Shown here piece after piece: positions 31,416-41,585 of a stretch of DNA of 64,000 nt. A program made the translations under genes and the position numbers. How positions within the stretch are numbered: the first letter of the stretch is position 1; every line of letters starts with the position of its first letter. The DNA lies in NCBI RefSeq assembly GCF_007713685.1, contig NZ_VMRJ01000003.1, positions 800,752-864,751 of the forward strand, given 5' to 3'. The stretch is from Hymenobacter setariae (lineage in GTDB: Bacteria; Bacteroidota; Bacteroidia; Cytophagales; Hymenobacteraceae). The notes beneath the pieces were generated by a model, which was given only the letters and a program-made list of their open reading frames with translations, did no database searches and was not told the DNA's origin.

Positions 31416-33962
31416 TTACATGGGGTCTACGTCTGCCACGAGCCGGGCCTGGCGAAACTCTTTTTGGTCGCGTACTATGTCCATCGCGGCGCAGATGTCA
31501 AGTTTGGCTTGCTTAAGCACCGTGTGCTCGCGGCTAAGCTTGATGACGATTTCTTGCAAGAAGAAATTACGAATGCGGAAAATGTACGGCGGCTCGGGCC
31601 CCAGCACCACGCTCCGGCCTAGGCGGTCGACCAGTTCCTGCGTGAGCAGGATGGCTGCTTTCTGAGCTAGCTCCTGGTCCATGTGCTTCACTGTCAATTT
31701 TATCATGCGAGTGAAGGGCGGGTACTCGTGCTCGCGGCGCTGCTCGATTTCGTAGGCGTAAAACTCGAGGTAATCGTTGCGGATAACCTTATCAAAAATT
31801 ACCTGTGTGGGGTCGCCAGTCTGAATTAAGACCTTACCTTTCTTGCCTTTGCGCCCAGCCCGACCGCTCACCTGCACAAACATCTGGTAGGCGCGCTCGT
31901 GGGCCCGGTAGTCGGGGTAGTGGATGATGGCGTCGGCATTGACAATGCCTACCAAACTCACATTTTCAAAGTCCAGCCCCTTGGTCACCATTTGGGTACC
32001 GACGAGTACGTTGGTTTTTTGCTGCTCAAAGTCGCCGATAATCTGCTGGTAGGCATTCTTGGCGCGAGTAGTGTCTAGGTCCATGCGCTGCACGTTGGCC
32101 TGCGGCAGCATGATTTTGAGGTCGTCTTCCAGCTTCTCGGTACCAAAGCCCTGGGTGCGCAAGGCGCGCGAGCCGCAGGCCGGGCACTGCGTGGGCATGC
32201 CCTCGTGGTAGCCGCAGTAGTGGCAGCGCAACTCGTGGGCGTGCTTGTGGTAGCTCAGGCTCACAGCACAGCTCTGGCACTTCGGAATATAGCCGCAGTC
32301 TTGGCAGGCAATGACCGGCGCGTAGCCCCGGCGGTTTTGGAACAGAATAACTTGCTCCTGCTGCGCAATCTTGCTCTCCATCGCGCTCAGCAAGTCGGAC
32401 GAGAAATGATTGTGCATCTTCTTGTCAGCTCGCAGCTTGCGGGTGTCAATCAGCTCAATCTCGGGCATGCCGGCCTCGCCAAAGCGCTTGCTCAGCGACA
32501 CTAGGCCATAGCGACCCTGCCGCGCCATGTAAAAGGTCTCGACCGCCGGCGTAGCCGAACCTAGGAGCACCTTGGCGCCTTGGAAGTTGCCTATCATCAG
32601 GGCCACCTCGCGGGCGTTATAGCGCGGGGCGGGGTCGTACTGCTTGTAGCTTGACTCGTGCTCCTCGTCTACAATCAGCAGCGAGAGGCTGTCGAAGGGT
32701 AGAAACACCGCTGAGCGCACGCCCACCACCACCTGAAAGCGGCCCGAGAGCACGCCATTCCAGACCTCTACGCGTTCGTTGTCCGAAAACTTAGAATGAT
32801 ACACCCCTAGGCGCGAGCCAAACACACGCATGAGGCGCGTTACAATCTGGGCCGTGAGCGCGATTTCAGGCAGCAAGTATAGCACCTGCCCGCCGCCATC
32901 GAGCGCATTGCGAATGAGGTCAATATAAATCTCCGTCTTGCCCGAGCCCGTGACGCCGTGCAGCAGCACAATATTCTTTTGACCAAACAAGGTCATTACC
33001 TCGTCGCGCGCTGTAGTCTGAGCTTCGCTGAGCTGGAAGGGCATCTGCGCCAGCGGGTTTTCCTCCAGCGGAAAGCGCGAGACAATCTGGTCAAATTGCT
33101 CTAGAATGCCGTTCTTTATCAGCGTATTTACAGCCGAAGGCGACAAGTGCGGCGAACTGGTAAGCGCGGCTTTCTCAATACCCTGCTGGTTGAGATGCTC
33201 GTTGTGGTGCACCGGCACGCGCTGCAAATACTTCAGCAGCACATCGACCTGCTTAGGCTTGCTGGCCAGCGTGTCGAACAATTGCTCTACGGCCGCCATG
33301 GTCACGAAGTGCTCGGCCAAGCGCACCTTCTTCACCACCTTAGGCGTGTACTTATCGGCCATCTGCTCAAACAGAAAGATGACATCCTTCTGCATTAAGG
33401 ACTTAATAACCTTGTGAAAAGAAGCCACTTCCAGCAGGTCGCCCACCTCGGTAAAGGTCAACGCTTTGCCATCTTCGCCACCTAGGGCGTCCACAATGCG
33501 TTGCTCCTTATCATCGAGTGGGTACGGGCTGCCTTCAGCCACGAACACCGGGTGCAGCTGAATGCGCGACTCCGAGCTCAGCTTGAGCGCCGAGGGCAGC
33601 GCGGCGTTTATCACTTCGCCCAGGGTGCACATGTAGTACTCAGCCATCCAGCGAAAAAGCTTCAGTTGTGGCTGCGTCACTACTGGCGCATCGTCGATAA
33701 ACTCCAGAATGTACTTAGCCTGGTATTCCTTAGGTGGCGTTTCGTGCACGGCAGCCACGATGCAGCTCAGCGTGCGCTTGGCCCCAAACTGCACAATGAC
33801 CCGGCCGCCAATCACGACGTTGTCGTTCAGCTCGTAGGGCACACGGTAGGTGTAGAGCTTGGGCAGCGGCAGGGGCAAAATAACGTCCACAAACAGCGTC
33901 ACGCGGTCGGGCGCGGGCGTTGGGACGGGGGCAGGCGAAGCAAATTCGAACGTAAGCGACAC
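31416..33962 (-). CDS. priA: primosomal protein N' (replication restart helicase)
   Basis: An 848-residue helicase. The N-terminal 3'-DNA-binding domain (about residues 20-125) precedes a winged-helix region. Walker A is GVTGSGKTEIY near residue 340 and the DEAH-like box is VDEEHESSYKQ. A zinc-binding cysteine cluster lies near residues 550-600 (CQDCGYIPKCQSC and CHYCGYHE, CPACGS), followed by helicase motifs V-VI (VGTQMVTKGLDFENV, VSGRAGRKG). It reloads the replisome at stalled forks. It is convergent with a lipoprotein gene and is a single-gene unit. It is longer than the E. coli protein mainly in the N-terminal half. Confidence 0.96.
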   Translation of the reverse strand: MSLTFEFASPAPVPTPAPDRVTLFVDVILPLPLPKLYTYRVPYELNDNVVIGGRVIVQFGAKRTLSCIVAAVHETPPKEYQAKYILEFIDDAPVVTQPQLKLFRWMAEYYMCTLGEVINAALPSALKLSSESRIQLHPVFVAEGSPYPLDDKEQRIVDALGGEDGKALTFTEVGDLLEVASFHKVIKSLMQKDVIFLFEQMADKYTPKVVKKVRLAEHFVTMAAVEQLFDTLASKPKQVDVLLKYLQRVPVHHNEHLNQQGIEKAALTSSPHLSPSAVNTLIKNGILEQFDQIVSRFPLEENPLAQMPFQLSEAQTTARDEVMTLFGQKNIVLLHGVTGSGKTEIYIDLIRNALDGGGQVLYLLPEIALTAQIVTRLMRVFGSRLGVYHSKFSDNERVEVWNGVLSGRFQVVVGVRSAVFLPFDSLSLLIVDEEHESSYKQYDPAPRYNAREVALMIGNFQGAKVLLGSATPAVETFYMARQGRYGLVSLSKRFGEAGMPEIELIDTRKLRADKKMHNHFSSDLLSAMESKIAQQEQVILFQNRRGYAPVIACQDCGYIPKCQSCAVSLSYHKHAHELRCHYCGYHEGMPTQCPACGSRALRTQGFGTEKLEDDLKIMLPQANVQRMDLDTTRAKNAYQQIIGDFEQQKTNVLVGTQMVTKGLDFENVSLVGIVNADAIIHYPDYRAHERAYQMFVQVSGRAGRKGKKGKVLIQTGDPTQVIFDKVIRNDYLEFYAYEIEQRREHEYPPFTRMIKLTVKHMDQELAQKAAILLTQELVDRLGRSVVLGPEPPYIFRIRNFFLQEIVIKLSREHTVLKQAKLDICAAMDIVRDQKEFRQARLVADVDPM

Positions 33963-34068
33963 AGAGACTAACTAGCGGCAGGCGAATAGTAAAGATAACC
34001 CCGGCCGCGGGGCAGATGGTTTAATAAAGTGCGTTAATACTGCCCGTCGTCTGGCGCCTAGCGTTACC

Positions 34069-36123
34069 CTATTGCTCGGCCAGCGCGAGCTGACCTAGGG
34101 CCTCATTCACCGAGTGCACTGGTAGCTGGCAAGCCCGGTTGCGGCATACATAAAGAGTAGTTTCGGCCGTGGCCTCGCGCCCTTGTAAAAGCGGTAAACT
34201 GCTAGAAGACAGCGTGCCGGCGAGGATATCATTGGGCAGAAAATATTGGCTAAGCTCACGCCGAAACTTCTCAACCTCTGGCCCAGTGATGGCCACCTCG
34301 GCGCCCGGCCGTACCAGCGCCACGTAGAGACTAGCCCAGTTGGTGAGGTGCTGCGGCTCTTTCACCACCAGGCTTTGCACTCGGCCGAGCATGGCCGCTG
34401 CTATGTCTTGGTACTGAGTGTTTTCGAGATGGCGACCTAGGCGCAGTAGGTTATGCGCCATTACCGAGTTAGAGCCGGGGATAACGTTATCAAATAATTC
34501 TTTCTTGCGGGCAATGAGTGGCTCGGCGCTCGCATCGGTATAGAAAAATTGCTGCTCGGCCGGGTCGAAGAAGTTGTCGAGCACGTAGCGCATCAGCACC
34601 TCGGCTTCGCGCAGCCAGCTTTCGTCGAAGGTGACTTCGTAGAGGCCAATGTAGGCCTCAATCACCAGCGCATAGTCTTCCAGAAAGCCGCTGATAGTGG
34701 CGCGGCCGTTTTTCCAAGTGCGGTAAAGCTGTGGGCCGTTGCGGAGGTTTTGCTGTAAAAACTCCGCATTGCGCAGAGCCAACTCTAGCAATTCCGCTTC
34801 GCCAAAGGCCCGGTAGGCTGCCACCAGCCCGCTGAGCATAAGCGCATTCCAGCCAGTCAGTACTTTGTCGTCCAGTCCTGGCCGTACGCGGTAGCTTCGC
34901 GCCGCCAGTAGCTGGTGCTGCCACCCATGCACGAGTTTAGCCAAGACGTGCGGTTCTAGGCCATGCTCGGCAGCAAAGTCAGCGTCCGATTGCCGCCGGT
35001 GCAGAATATTACGGCCGTGCTCCCAGTTGCCTAGGCCCGTGCAGTTGTAGTAAGCCGCTGCCAGCGCTTCTTCGGCACCTAGGATATGTTGCAGTTCCTC
35101 CCGCGTCCAGACGTAGAATTTGCCTTCTTCGCCTTCGCTGTCAGCATCGAGTGAGGAATAAAAACCGCCTTCTGGATTGGTGAGCTCGCGCCGCACCCAA
35201 GCCACAGTCTGAAACACTACCTCGCGGTACAGCGGGTCGCGCGTGACCTGATACGCCTCGCTGTAGAGGCTGAGTAGCTGGCCGTTGTCGTACAGCATCT
35301 TTTCGAAGTGTGGCACCAGCCACTCCGCATCGACCGAGTAGCGAGCCCAGCCGCCGCCTACCTGGTCGTAGATGCCGCCCCACGCCATCTCGCGTAGCGT
35401 CAGGTTGACTTGATTAAGCATCTGCTGGCTGCCCGTGATGTGGTACGTGCGCAGTAAAAACCGCCAGATGCTAGGCATCATAAACTTTGGCGCACGGTTG
35501 GTGCCGCCCCGCTCGCGGTCGAAGCGCAGCCCTAGGTTGTACGCCAGCAGCTTAAACTCTTCATCGTTTACCTGTGCGCTGGGGCCATCGCTCGCCGCGC
35601 CGTATTTTTCTAATTCGCTAGCTTGCAGCACTTGCGCAAAACGCTCGGCAGAGCCGTCTAGCTCAGCGCGGTGCTCGCCGGCATAGGCTTGGGCAATGTT
35701 TTCCAGCAGCTTCACCCAGTTGCCGGGTGGGAAATACGTGCCGCCGTAAAAAGGCTTGGCTTCGGGCGTCAGCATCACGTTCAGCGGCCAGCCGCCCTGG
35801 ATGCCCATAGCTTGCACCGCGTCCATGTATATCTGGTCTACATCGGGCCGCTCCTCCCGGTCAACCTTGATGCATACAAAGTGCTCGTTCATTACCCGCG
35901 CCACCTGCTCGTTTTCAAACGACTCACGCTCCATCACGTGGCACCAGTGGCACGCTGCGTAGCCTATGCTTACGATAATAGGTTTTTGCTCGGCCTGCGC
36001 CCGTGCCAGTGCTTCCGGTCCCCAAGGGTACCAGTCCACGGGGTTATGAGCATGTTGCAGCAAGTAGGGGCTGGTTTCGTGCCCTAGGCGGTTAGCGGGC
36101 GAAATGGACGAGGACGTAGACAT
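34069..36123 (-). CDS. thioredoxin-domain protein of the YyaL/spermatogenesis-associated 20 family
   Basis: A 684-residue protein. The N-terminal DUF255 thioredoxin-like domain ([21 protein letters not shown], then [16 protein letters not shown] with CHWC near residue 58, and [15 protein letters not shown]) is followed by an (alpha/alpha)6-barrel related to N-acylglucosamine 2-epimerases (about residues 200-650; [30 protein letters not shown]). The substrate is unknown despite wide conservation. Length and domain order are canonical. The GSCFA gene lies upstream on the same strand, separated by a hairpin. Confidence 0.92.
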   Translation of the reverse strand: MSTSSSISPANRLGHETSPYLLQHAHNPVDWYPWGPEALARAQAEQKPIIVSIGYAACHWCHVMERESFENEQVARVMNEHFVCIKVDREERPDVDQIYMDAVQAMGIQGGWPLNVMLTPEAKPFYGGTYFPPGNWVKLLENIAQAYAGEHRAELDGSAERFAQVLQASELEKYGAASDGPSAQVNDEEFKLLAYNLGLRFDRERGGTNRAPKFMMPSIWRFLLRTYHITGSQQMLNQVNLTLREMAWGGIYDQVGGGWARYSVDAEWLVPHFEKMLYDNGQLLSLYSEAYQVTRDPLYREVVFQTVAWVRRELTNPEGGFYSSLDADSEGEEGKFYVWTREELQHILGAEEALAAAYYNCTGLGNWEHGRNILHRRQSDADFAAEHGLEPHVLAKLVHGWQHQLLAARSYRVRPGLDDKVLTGWNALMLSGLVAAYRAFGEAELLELALRNAEFLQQNLRNGPQLYRTWKNGRATISGFLEDYALVIEAYIGLYEVTFDESWLREAEVLMRYVLDNFFDPAEQQFFYTDASAEPLIARKKELFDNVIPGSNSVMAHNLLRLGRHLENTQYQDIAAAMLGRVQSLVVKEPQHLTNWASLYVALVRPGAEVAITGPEVEKFRRELSQYFLPNDILAGTLSSSSLPLLQGREATAETTLYVCRNRACQLPVHSVNEALGQLALAEQ

Positions 36124-36147
36124 AGCGAGGAAAGGGACGGGTAAAAC

Positions 36148-36173
36148 AAAACCCAGCCGGGTGGGCTGGGTTT
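36148..36173. terminator. hairpin between GSCFA and YyaL-family genes
   Basis: AAACCCAGCC / GGCTGGGTTT with a 5-nt loop, 8 bp after the GSCFA stop on the minus strand. Confidence 0.75.
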
Positions 36174-36180
36174 CGAGAAA

Positions 36181-38427
36181 TTATTCAGCAGGCGCTTCTG
36201 GAGCCGCTGGTGGTGTTTTCTTGCCTGGCGGCCGACCGCGGCGTGGCGTGTCTGCTTTTGCCGCTGGCTTTTTAGGCGTAGCAGTTTTGGCAGCCCGAGC
36301 CGGCCGGGGCTTAGCCTTAGGAGTAGCGGGCTTATCATTGGCCGCGCCCTCGTTAGGTTCCGAAGCAGCCGGAGCTGCTTCAACTGGTAAACTGGGTGCT
36401 TCGGCCTCAGTAGGTGCCGGACTCTCGGCTGGCACTGTGGGCTTGCGAGTGGCTTTAGGCCGACCTCTTTTAGGCTTAGCAGGAGCAGCATCAGCAGCTA
36501 CCTCAGCCGCAAACTCTTCTACCTCGGGCTCACTAGGCGGAAATTCAGCCAGCGCTACTGCGGGCCGCTCTAGTAGAATTTCAGGAATAATCGGCGGCGA
36601 AATAATTGGCGCCGTTGCGGGTACTGCGGTCGGTTCGGGGACAGCCGCTTCGGTGGCTTCGGGCGTAGGCGAGCGGTATAGGCTGGTGCGCTTACCTCGC
36701 TTCACTAGGCCCGATTTCGTAATGACTTTAGATTTTTTAGGAGTCGGACCAGTTCCCCGCTTACGAACCGGCGCTGGCTGCTCGGGACTAGCTGGTGCCG
36801 AAGCTTCGACCGGTTGCTCCATAGCAGTGCCAGCTCCTAGGTTATCATTTATCTCGAAAGCCAACTCATTGGGTAGCTCACCTAGGGCAAGCGGCTCAGC
36901 AAAAGTTTCTTCTACAGCCGAGAGTTCAAGTGTCTCATCAGGAGCAGCAAAATCTTCTGTTGCCTCTGCAGTAAGCTCTCCTATCTCGTCCGATGAAAGT
37001 GGGCTAGTTTCCTGTTCAGCAGCTAGGCGGGCGGCATTTTTACGCGCCGTGCGCTTGGCTCCACCTCGCGAGCGGCGTTTCTTCTTTTTAGCAGGATAAC
37101 CAACACCTTCCTCCGGCACCGTTACTAATAGCTCCGCCTCTGGGGTAGTGAGCAGAGCTTCTACCTCAGCTGTTACCGGTTCTTCGGGCAGTGCTTCGAC
37201 CGGTACTGCTACTTCCTCCAGCGCTGGCGATGCCACCGGGGCTGGGCGGTTATCACGCCGGTCGCGGTTGGTGCGTTCGTTGCGCCGGCCATCGCGGCGA
37301 TTCTCGTGGCGACGGTTTTGCTGCTGCGTAGGCTCAGTATGCGGTAGAAGGGTAGGGGAGGCATTATCAGCCTCGTCACTGCCAATATCAATCCGTTCTT
37401 CGTCATCTAGCGGCTCCACCTCGGGCACACGTGTGGGGCGGGGTGGGGGCAAAGCAGCTAGCTGGCGCTTCACATCGCGCAGCTCTTGGCGCACATCTAC
37501 GCCCTGGCTCGTCATGCGCTCTAGGCGCTCGCGCGTTTGGTCAAGAAAAGCACGGTGCTCGGGAGCACCCGGGTGCAGTGGCCGATGGCCCAAAGACTGC
37601 CGCACCGCCGCCCATTCCTTGCGGAAGCGTCCGAAATCAGCGTCAAAATAAGTTCGTGCAAATCGCTCCCAGATATAGTCTTCCGCAACCTCCGACGGGT
37701 GTAGCATGTCGGCCGCATAAAAGCGATAGTCGCGTAAGTCATCAGTCAATAGCTCGTAAGCTGGGAAATAACTGACATTAGGTAACAACTCGCTCAAGTA
37801 ATGACAGGCTACCCTCAACACCGACTTACTGACTGCATTTAGCGGTAGCGTATCTTTAATGTGCCGCACAGGGCTCACTGTGAGTACGATGCGAATAGCT
37901 GGGTTCATCAGCCGCAACAAGGCATGAACCTCCGCCAGCCCATTCACTATCTCATCAGCCGTCAGCAGTTCCTTCTCAAATAGGCCAGATGGCAGCTTAT
38001 GCAGATTGCTCACTAGCTCACCGGTTTCGCGTAGGCGGTAGGCCCAAGCGGTACCTAGGGTAAGAACTACTGCATCAGCTGTGCGCACAAAGTCACCCAC
38101 CCGGCGCACTGTTTCTTGAATGGTTTGCAGTAACTCAACCGGCGACTCGGCCCCGATAGTGCTGTGAAAGTCGTAGCTCTGCCAACGGCCCCTAGCTTCT
38201 ACCACGTGCTGTTGCCAGTCCTGCTCTTCGCCAGCCGCTGCCCGCAGCAATTGCGCTAGCGCCAATGGTTGAAACACAGTGCCAAAAGGATTGACCAAGG
38301 TGTTTACTTTATTGAGGCGCAGCCGCTCGCCAATGCTATCGGCAAAACACGAGCCCACCGTCAGCACCCGCGCCGTGCGCGGCAATAGCCGCTCCTGCGG
38401 CGCAATAGTTAATTCAGTCCGAAACAT
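36181..38427 (-). CDS. GSCFA-domain protein with long acidic, AT-hook-containing tail
   Basis: 748 residues from the ATG at 38427, chosen over an upstream TTG because the TACCTTTG promoter lies 6 nt before it. The first 310 residues are a GSCFA (SGNH-like) domain: VLTVGSCFADSIGERL, NPFGTVFQPLAL, LTLGTAWAYR, TVSPVRHIKDTL and DMLHPSEVAEDYIW. The remaining 430 or so residues are disordered. They are first Arg/Asn/Asp-rich (NRRHENRRDGRRNERTNRD), then Glu/Ala/Pro-rich, with lysine clusters and two AT-hook-like cores (KRGRPKATRK near 655, RRGRPPGKK near 730). The GSCFA function is unknown; the tail suggests nucleic-acid or polyanion contact (inference). Confidence 0.85.
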   Translation of the reverse strand: MFRTELTIAPQERLLPRTARVLTVGSCFADSIGERLRLNKVNTLVNPFGTVFQPLALAQLLRAAAGEEQDWQQHVVEARGRWQSYDFHSTIGAESPVELLQTIQETVRRVGDFVRTADAVVLTLGTAWAYRLRETGELVSNLHKLPSGLFEKELLTADEIVNGLAEVHALLRLMNPAIRIVLTVSPVRHIKDTLPLNAVSKSVLRVACHYLSELLPNVSYFPAYELLTDDLRDYRFYAADMLHPSEVAEDYIWERFARTYFDADFGRFRKEWAAVRQSLGHRPLHPGAPEHRAFLDQTRERLERMTSQGVDVRQELRDVKRQLAALPPPRPTRVPEVEPLDDEERIDIGSDEADNASPTLLPHTEPTQQQNRRHENRRDGRRNERTNRDRRDNRPAPVASPALEEVAVPVEALPEEPVTAEVEALLTTPEAELLVTVPEEGVGYPAKKKKRRSRGGAKRTARKNAARLAAEQETSPLSSDEIGELTAEATEDFAAPDETLELSAVEETFAEPLALGELPNELAFEINDNLGAGTAMEQPVEASAPASPEQPAPVRKRGTGPTPKKSKVITKSGLVKRGKRTSLYRSPTPEATEAAVPEPTAVPATAPIISPPIIPEILLERPAVALAEFPPSEPEVEEFAAEVAADAAPAKPKRGRPKATRKPTVPAESPAPTEAEAPSLPVEAAPAASEPNEGAANDKPATPKAKPRPARAAKTATPKKPAAKADTPRRGRPPGKKTPPAAPEAPAE

Positions 38428-38433
38428 GAGCCA

Positions 38434-38441
38434 CAAAGGTA
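38434..38441 (-). promoter_or_regulatory. -7 element TACCTTTG of the GSCFA gene
   Basis: On the minus strand the box ends 6 nt before the ATG at 38427, implying a leaderless transcript. This also decides the start codon. Confidence 0.65.
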
Positions 38442-38514
38442 GGCGCTACTTAGCTGTTAGCTTATAGAGGCTAAGCATTAGGTTTTGACACTAATAGTAG
38501 CTTGTTAGTCAATG

Positions 38515-38568
38515 CAAAAAAGCCCCGATGTAGTGACCTAGCTAAGAGCAGGCCACCCATCGGGGCTT
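38515..38568 (-). terminator. terminator of the rpsF-rpsR-rplI operon
   Basis: On the minus strand AAGCCCCGATG pairs with CATCGGGGCTT around a 27-nt loop, followed by a T-run. It lies 49 bp after the rplI stop. Confidence 0.8.
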
Positions 38569-38616
38569 CTTAATACGAATAGCTAGTAGCTATTGCTAAT
38601 AGCCAACGGCTTAAAA

Positions 38617-39060
38617 TTAAGCAGCTACCACACGGAAATTAATCGTGTGCTTCACCTCTTTATGTAGGTTCAGGGTAGCGGTGTAGTCACCAGCAGTAGT
38701 AGGCTCCTGGTCGAAGCTCAGACGCTTGCGGTCTGCCTCGATGCCTTTAGCCTTCAGTGCGTCAGCTAGTTGCAGAGTGGTTACGCGGCCAAAGATTTTG
38801 CCGGTCTCGCCTACTTTAGCGGGTAGCTCAAATACTTGGTCACCAATTTGGTCAGCCACAGCTTGCGCGTCAGCCTTCACCTTCTCAGCTTTGTGTGCTG
38901 CTTGGCGCACGTTCTCTGCTACAATTTTCTTAGCCGATTTATCAGCCAAGATAGCAAGGCCTTGGGGCAACAGGTAGTTGCGGCCGTAGCCCGACTTTAC
39001 CGTTACGAGGTCGTTCTTGTAGCCTAGACCCTTAACGTCGTCTTTCAGAATGATTTCCAT
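38617..39060 (-). CDS. rplI: 50S ribosomal protein L9
   Basis: A 147-residue protein with the L9 N-terminal globular domain (MEIILKDDVKGLGYKNDLVTVKSGYGRNYLLPQG region), a long connecting helix, and the C-terminal domain (FGRVTTLQLADALKAKGIEADRKRL). It binds 23S rRNA at the base of the L1 stalk. It is the third gene of the S6-S18-L9 operon, 11 bp after rpsR. Confidence 0.97.
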   Translation of the reverse strand: MEIILKDDVKGLGYKNDLVTVKSGYGRNYLLPQGLAILADKSAKKIVAENVRQAAHKAEKVKADAQAVADQIGDQVFELPAKVGETGKIFGRVTTLQLADALKAKGIEADRKRLSFDQEPTTAGDYTATLNLHKEVKHTINFRVVAA

Positions 39061-39071
39061 CTCTATAAAGT

Positions 39072-39344
39072 CTATTTTAGAGCGTCAGTTACGTAGGGCA
39101 TCAGAGCCAGGTGGCGGGCTTTAGCCACGGCCTGAGCTACTTTCCGCTGAAACTTTAGGCTAGTGCCTGTGATGCGGCGGGGCAGCAAGCGGCCCTGCTC
39201 GTTCACAAACTTCAGCAAGAAGTTAGGGTCTTTGTAATCTACGTACTTGATACCGTTCTTTTTGAAGCGGCAGTACTTATTGCGCGTGTCAACGGGTTTG
39301 TTACCGTTATCGCGGTTGTTATTGCGGTTGTTCGAGGTAGCCAT
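39072..39344 (-). CDS. rpsR: 30S ribosomal protein S18
   Basis: A 90-residue protein with the S18 core ([20 protein letters not shown], then [22 protein letters not shown]). An Asn/Arg-rich N-terminal extension ([15 protein letters not shown]) precedes it. It binds S6 in the platform of the small subunit. It is cotranscribed with rpsF, 19 bp downstream. Confidence 0.97.
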   Translation of the reverse strand: MATSNNRNNNRDNGNKPVDTRNKYCRFKKNGIKYVDYKDPNFLLKFVNEQGRLLPRRITGTSLKFQRKVAQAVAKARHLALMPYVTDALK

Positions 39345-39363
39345 CGTGTTACGTACTAGAGGG

Positions 39364-39735
39364 TTACTGAGCTGCGGCTTCTTGCGGAGCTTTCGGCTGG
39401 TTCATTTCGCCGTTGCGGCGGCGCTCGTTGTAAGTCACGGCGTGCTTGTCGAGCACCGTAGTCAGGAAGCGGATAACCCGCTCGTCGCGGCGGAAAGCCA
39501 GCTCCAGTACGTCTACAATATTGCCCGAGCCGTTGTAGGTCAGGGTAAAGTAGTAACCAGTGGATTTCTTTTGAATTGGGTAAGCCAGCTTGCGCAAGCC
39601 CCAGGCTTCAGTAGAAATGAGGTCGGCGCTATTTTCCTTAAGCACCTGCGAGAACTTCTCGACCGTCTCTTGCACCTGGCCCTCGTTTAGTACGGGGGTA
39701 AGGATGAAGACCGTCTCGTAATTTCTTACGTCCAT
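39364..39735 (-). CDS. rpsF: 30S ribosomal protein S6
   Basis: 123 residues from the ATG at 39735 ([16 protein letters not shown]). A longer upstream frame would run through the promoter and is rejected. The S6 ferredoxin-like fold is covered ([35 protein letters not shown]), with an Asn/Ala/Gln tail. It forms a dimer with S18 on 16S rRNA. First gene of the rpsF-rpsR-rplI operon, with a strong promoter 40 bp upstream. Confidence 0.97.
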   Translation of the reverse strand: MDVRNYETVFILTPVLNEGQVQETVEKFSQVLKENSADLISTEAWGLRKLAYPIQKKSTGYYFTLTYNGSGNIVDVLELAFRRDERVIRFLTTVLDKHAVTYNERRRNGEMNQPKAPQEAAAQ

Positions 39736-39776
39736 TGACGGGGTTGATTTTGGGAGTGAAAAAATGAATTGGGGTG

Positions 39777-39807
39777 CAAAGGTACTGATATTCCGCAAGA
39801 TTACCAA
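39777..39807 (-). promoter_or_regulatory. promoter of the rpsF-rpsR-rplI operon
   Basis: On the minus strand TTGG (39807-39804), 19 bp, TACCTTTG (39784-39777) match the Bacteroidota promoter. The leader before rpsF is about 35 nt. Confidence 0.8.
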
Positions 39808-40144
39808 GCGCTAACATTAAGTATCCTCCATCTAGAGCCAACCGTCTAGTTAGCTACCTGAACTAATCGTAAGTAGCAAGACTTACCCAACCAAGCACCG
39901 CGCCTCTAGTCGTTCTTAAAACTAAGCTCCTGCTTAGCCAATTAACTGCGTAGGTGATACCTTAGTATAAATCGCTCCTGCACTACAGCAGGATAAAGCT
40001 GTCTTAATTGGTTATTTAGGTAAATTCTAAATAAGGTGCCGGGGCTCTAAAATGCCTTTTCTACCTTTGCCACCCACAATTCCTAGCCTACATTTGTACC
40101 CCGGAAAGGGTACGCCCGCATTCCGTTTTTACCGGTTCGTTTGG
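39808..40144. other. divergent intergenic region between rpsF and actA
   Basis: AT-richer DNA without a gene I can support. It holds the -7 element for the act operon (40062-40069) and otherwise only short imperfect repeats. An upstream in-frame ATG at 40052 lies before that promoter element and is not used as the actA start. Confidence 0.5.
40062..40069 (+). promoter_or_regulatory. -7 element TACCTTTG for the act operon
   Basis: TACCTTTG lies 75 bp before the actA ATG at 40145. The -33 element is not clear. It is the best promoter candidate for the actA-F and coxBA genes. Confidence 0.6.
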
Positions 40145-41464
40145 ATGATGAATAGCTTTCTATCGCGCACCAGCTATTGGGTGCTAGCACTATTTCTGGC
40201 TTTGGCGGGCTCCGCCACTGCACAGGACGCCACATCGGCAGCTACCGTAAGCCAGCAAGGCGTAACCCCTGGGGGCGCCGCAGGAGCCAACCCCGCTACT
40301 GGCGGTGGTGATGCCGCTGCTATTCAAGCAGGCGACGCTCTTTTCAAGGCTAACTGTACGCAATGCCACGCAGTAAATGAAAAGGTAGTGGGTCCGGCAC
40401 TAGCCGGAATTACCAAGCGCCGTCAAATTCCGTGGTTGGTTAAGTGGGTCAAGAATCCTGCCAAAGTTATTGCTAGCGGCGACGAGTATGCCGTAAAGCT
40501 GTTTAATGACTATGGCAAGCAGCAAATGCCTTCGTTCGCACTGTCGGACCAGGAGATAACTAGCATCATGGCTTGGGTTACTTCCCAAGAAGGGCAAAAA
40601 ACTGTTGCTGATGGTGGTGGCGCTGGTGTGACAAAAGAAAATCAAACTGCAACCGATGGTCAGGATGGTTCCGGTGCAGGTGCTGGTAAGTATGCCGATG
40701 TATTACTCATCGTACTAGTAGTAGTGCTAATTGTACTCGTAGTAACGCTCGTTATCATCGCCAACCTGATGAAAGACGTGCTGCGTGGTCGCAAAGACCT
40801 AGATGGCCGTGATGTAGAAATCTTAGAGCAGCGTTTCGACTGGGCTGGTCTGTATAAGTCTACTGCTCTCCGTGGTATAGTAGGGGCAGTAGTAGCTTTA
40901 GCCCTACTGTATGCTGGTGTGCAAAGCGTGATGGCCGTTGGCTTGACGCAAGGTTATCAACCTACTCAGCCGATTGCCTTCTCGCACAAACTGCACGCTG
41001 GTGAAAACAATATTAACTGCGCTTACTGCCACACCTCGGTTTACAAAGGGAAGTCGGCTAACATTCCTTCGGCTAACATCTGTATGAACTGCCACTCGCA
41101 GATTAAAACAGAATCGCCAGAAATTAAGAAAATATACCGGGCTATCGAGCGCAAGCAACCCATCCAGTGGGTTCGCGTGCACAACTTGCCTGACCTTGCC
41201 TATTTCAACCACTCGCAGCACACCCAGGTCGGCGGCATTCAGTGCCAGACTTGCCACGGCCCCATCCAAAATATGGAGGTGGTATATCAGTATTCGGCTC
41301 TTACCATGGGCTGGTGCATTAACTGCCACCGCGAGACTCCTCTCAATACGAAAGGCAATGCCTACTACGACAATCTCGTGAAACTGCACGATAAGTCTAA
41401 CAATGCTGTGCCTTTCACCGTGTCGTCGAACGGCGGTACCGAGTGCTCGAAGTGCCACTACTAA
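40145..41464 (+). CDS. actA: alternative complex III subunit ActA, hexaheme cytochrome c with fused monoheme domain
   Basis: 439 residues from the ATG at 40145 (a second ATG follows directly). After a signal peptide (GSATAQ), residues about 55-165 form a class I cytochrome c domain with CTQCH at 71 and an axial Met region (QQMPSFALSDQE). A transmembrane helix (about 180-205) and another near 245-270 lead to a multiheme domain with five more CxxCH motifs: CAYCH, CMNCH, CQTCH, CINCH and CSKCH. That makes six heme sites. It collects electrons from ActB and passes them to ActE or the oxidase. First gene of the operon. Confidence 0.93.
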   Translation: MMNSFLSRTSYWVLALFLALAGSATAQDATSAATVSQQGVTPGGAAGANPATGGGDAAAIQAGDALFKANCTQCHAVNEKVVGPALAGITKRRQIPWLVKWVKNPAKVIASGDEYAVKLFNDYGKQQMPSFALSDQEITSIMAWVTSQEGQKTVADGGGAGVTKENQTATDGQDGSGAGAGKYADVLLIVLVVVLIVLVVTLVIIANLMKDVLRGRKDLDGRDVEILEQRFDWAGLYKSTALRGIVGAVVALALLYAGVQSVMAVGLTQGYQPTQPIAFSHKLHAGENNINCAYCHTSVYKGKSANIPSANICMNCHSQIKTESPEIKKIYRAIERKQPIQWVRVHNLPDLAYFNHSQHTQVGGIQCQTCHGPIQNMEVVYQYSALTMGWCINCHRETPLNTKGNAYYDNLVKLHDKSNNAVPFTVSSNGGTECSKCHY

Positions 41465-41585
41465 GTTTTTTCAGCTAAGCTTTATTATTTAAGACCCGAA
41501 GCCGCTATCTAAGCATAGGCAAGCGCAGGTTGTCATCCTACCGCTGCATCTTAGGTTTGCTTTGGCTGTCTCCTTACTACCTACA

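Noticed and set aside
36104..37099. 331-residue plus-strand ORF with Ser/Ala/Gly composition
   Set aside because: It lies wholly antisense to the disordered tail of the GSCFA gene and mirrors its Ala/Glu/Pro codons; no domain and no independent promoter.
40052..40144. Longer actA start at 40052
   Set aside because: It begins before the TACCTTTG element and places a Pro-rich, non-signal segment ahead of a good signal peptide.
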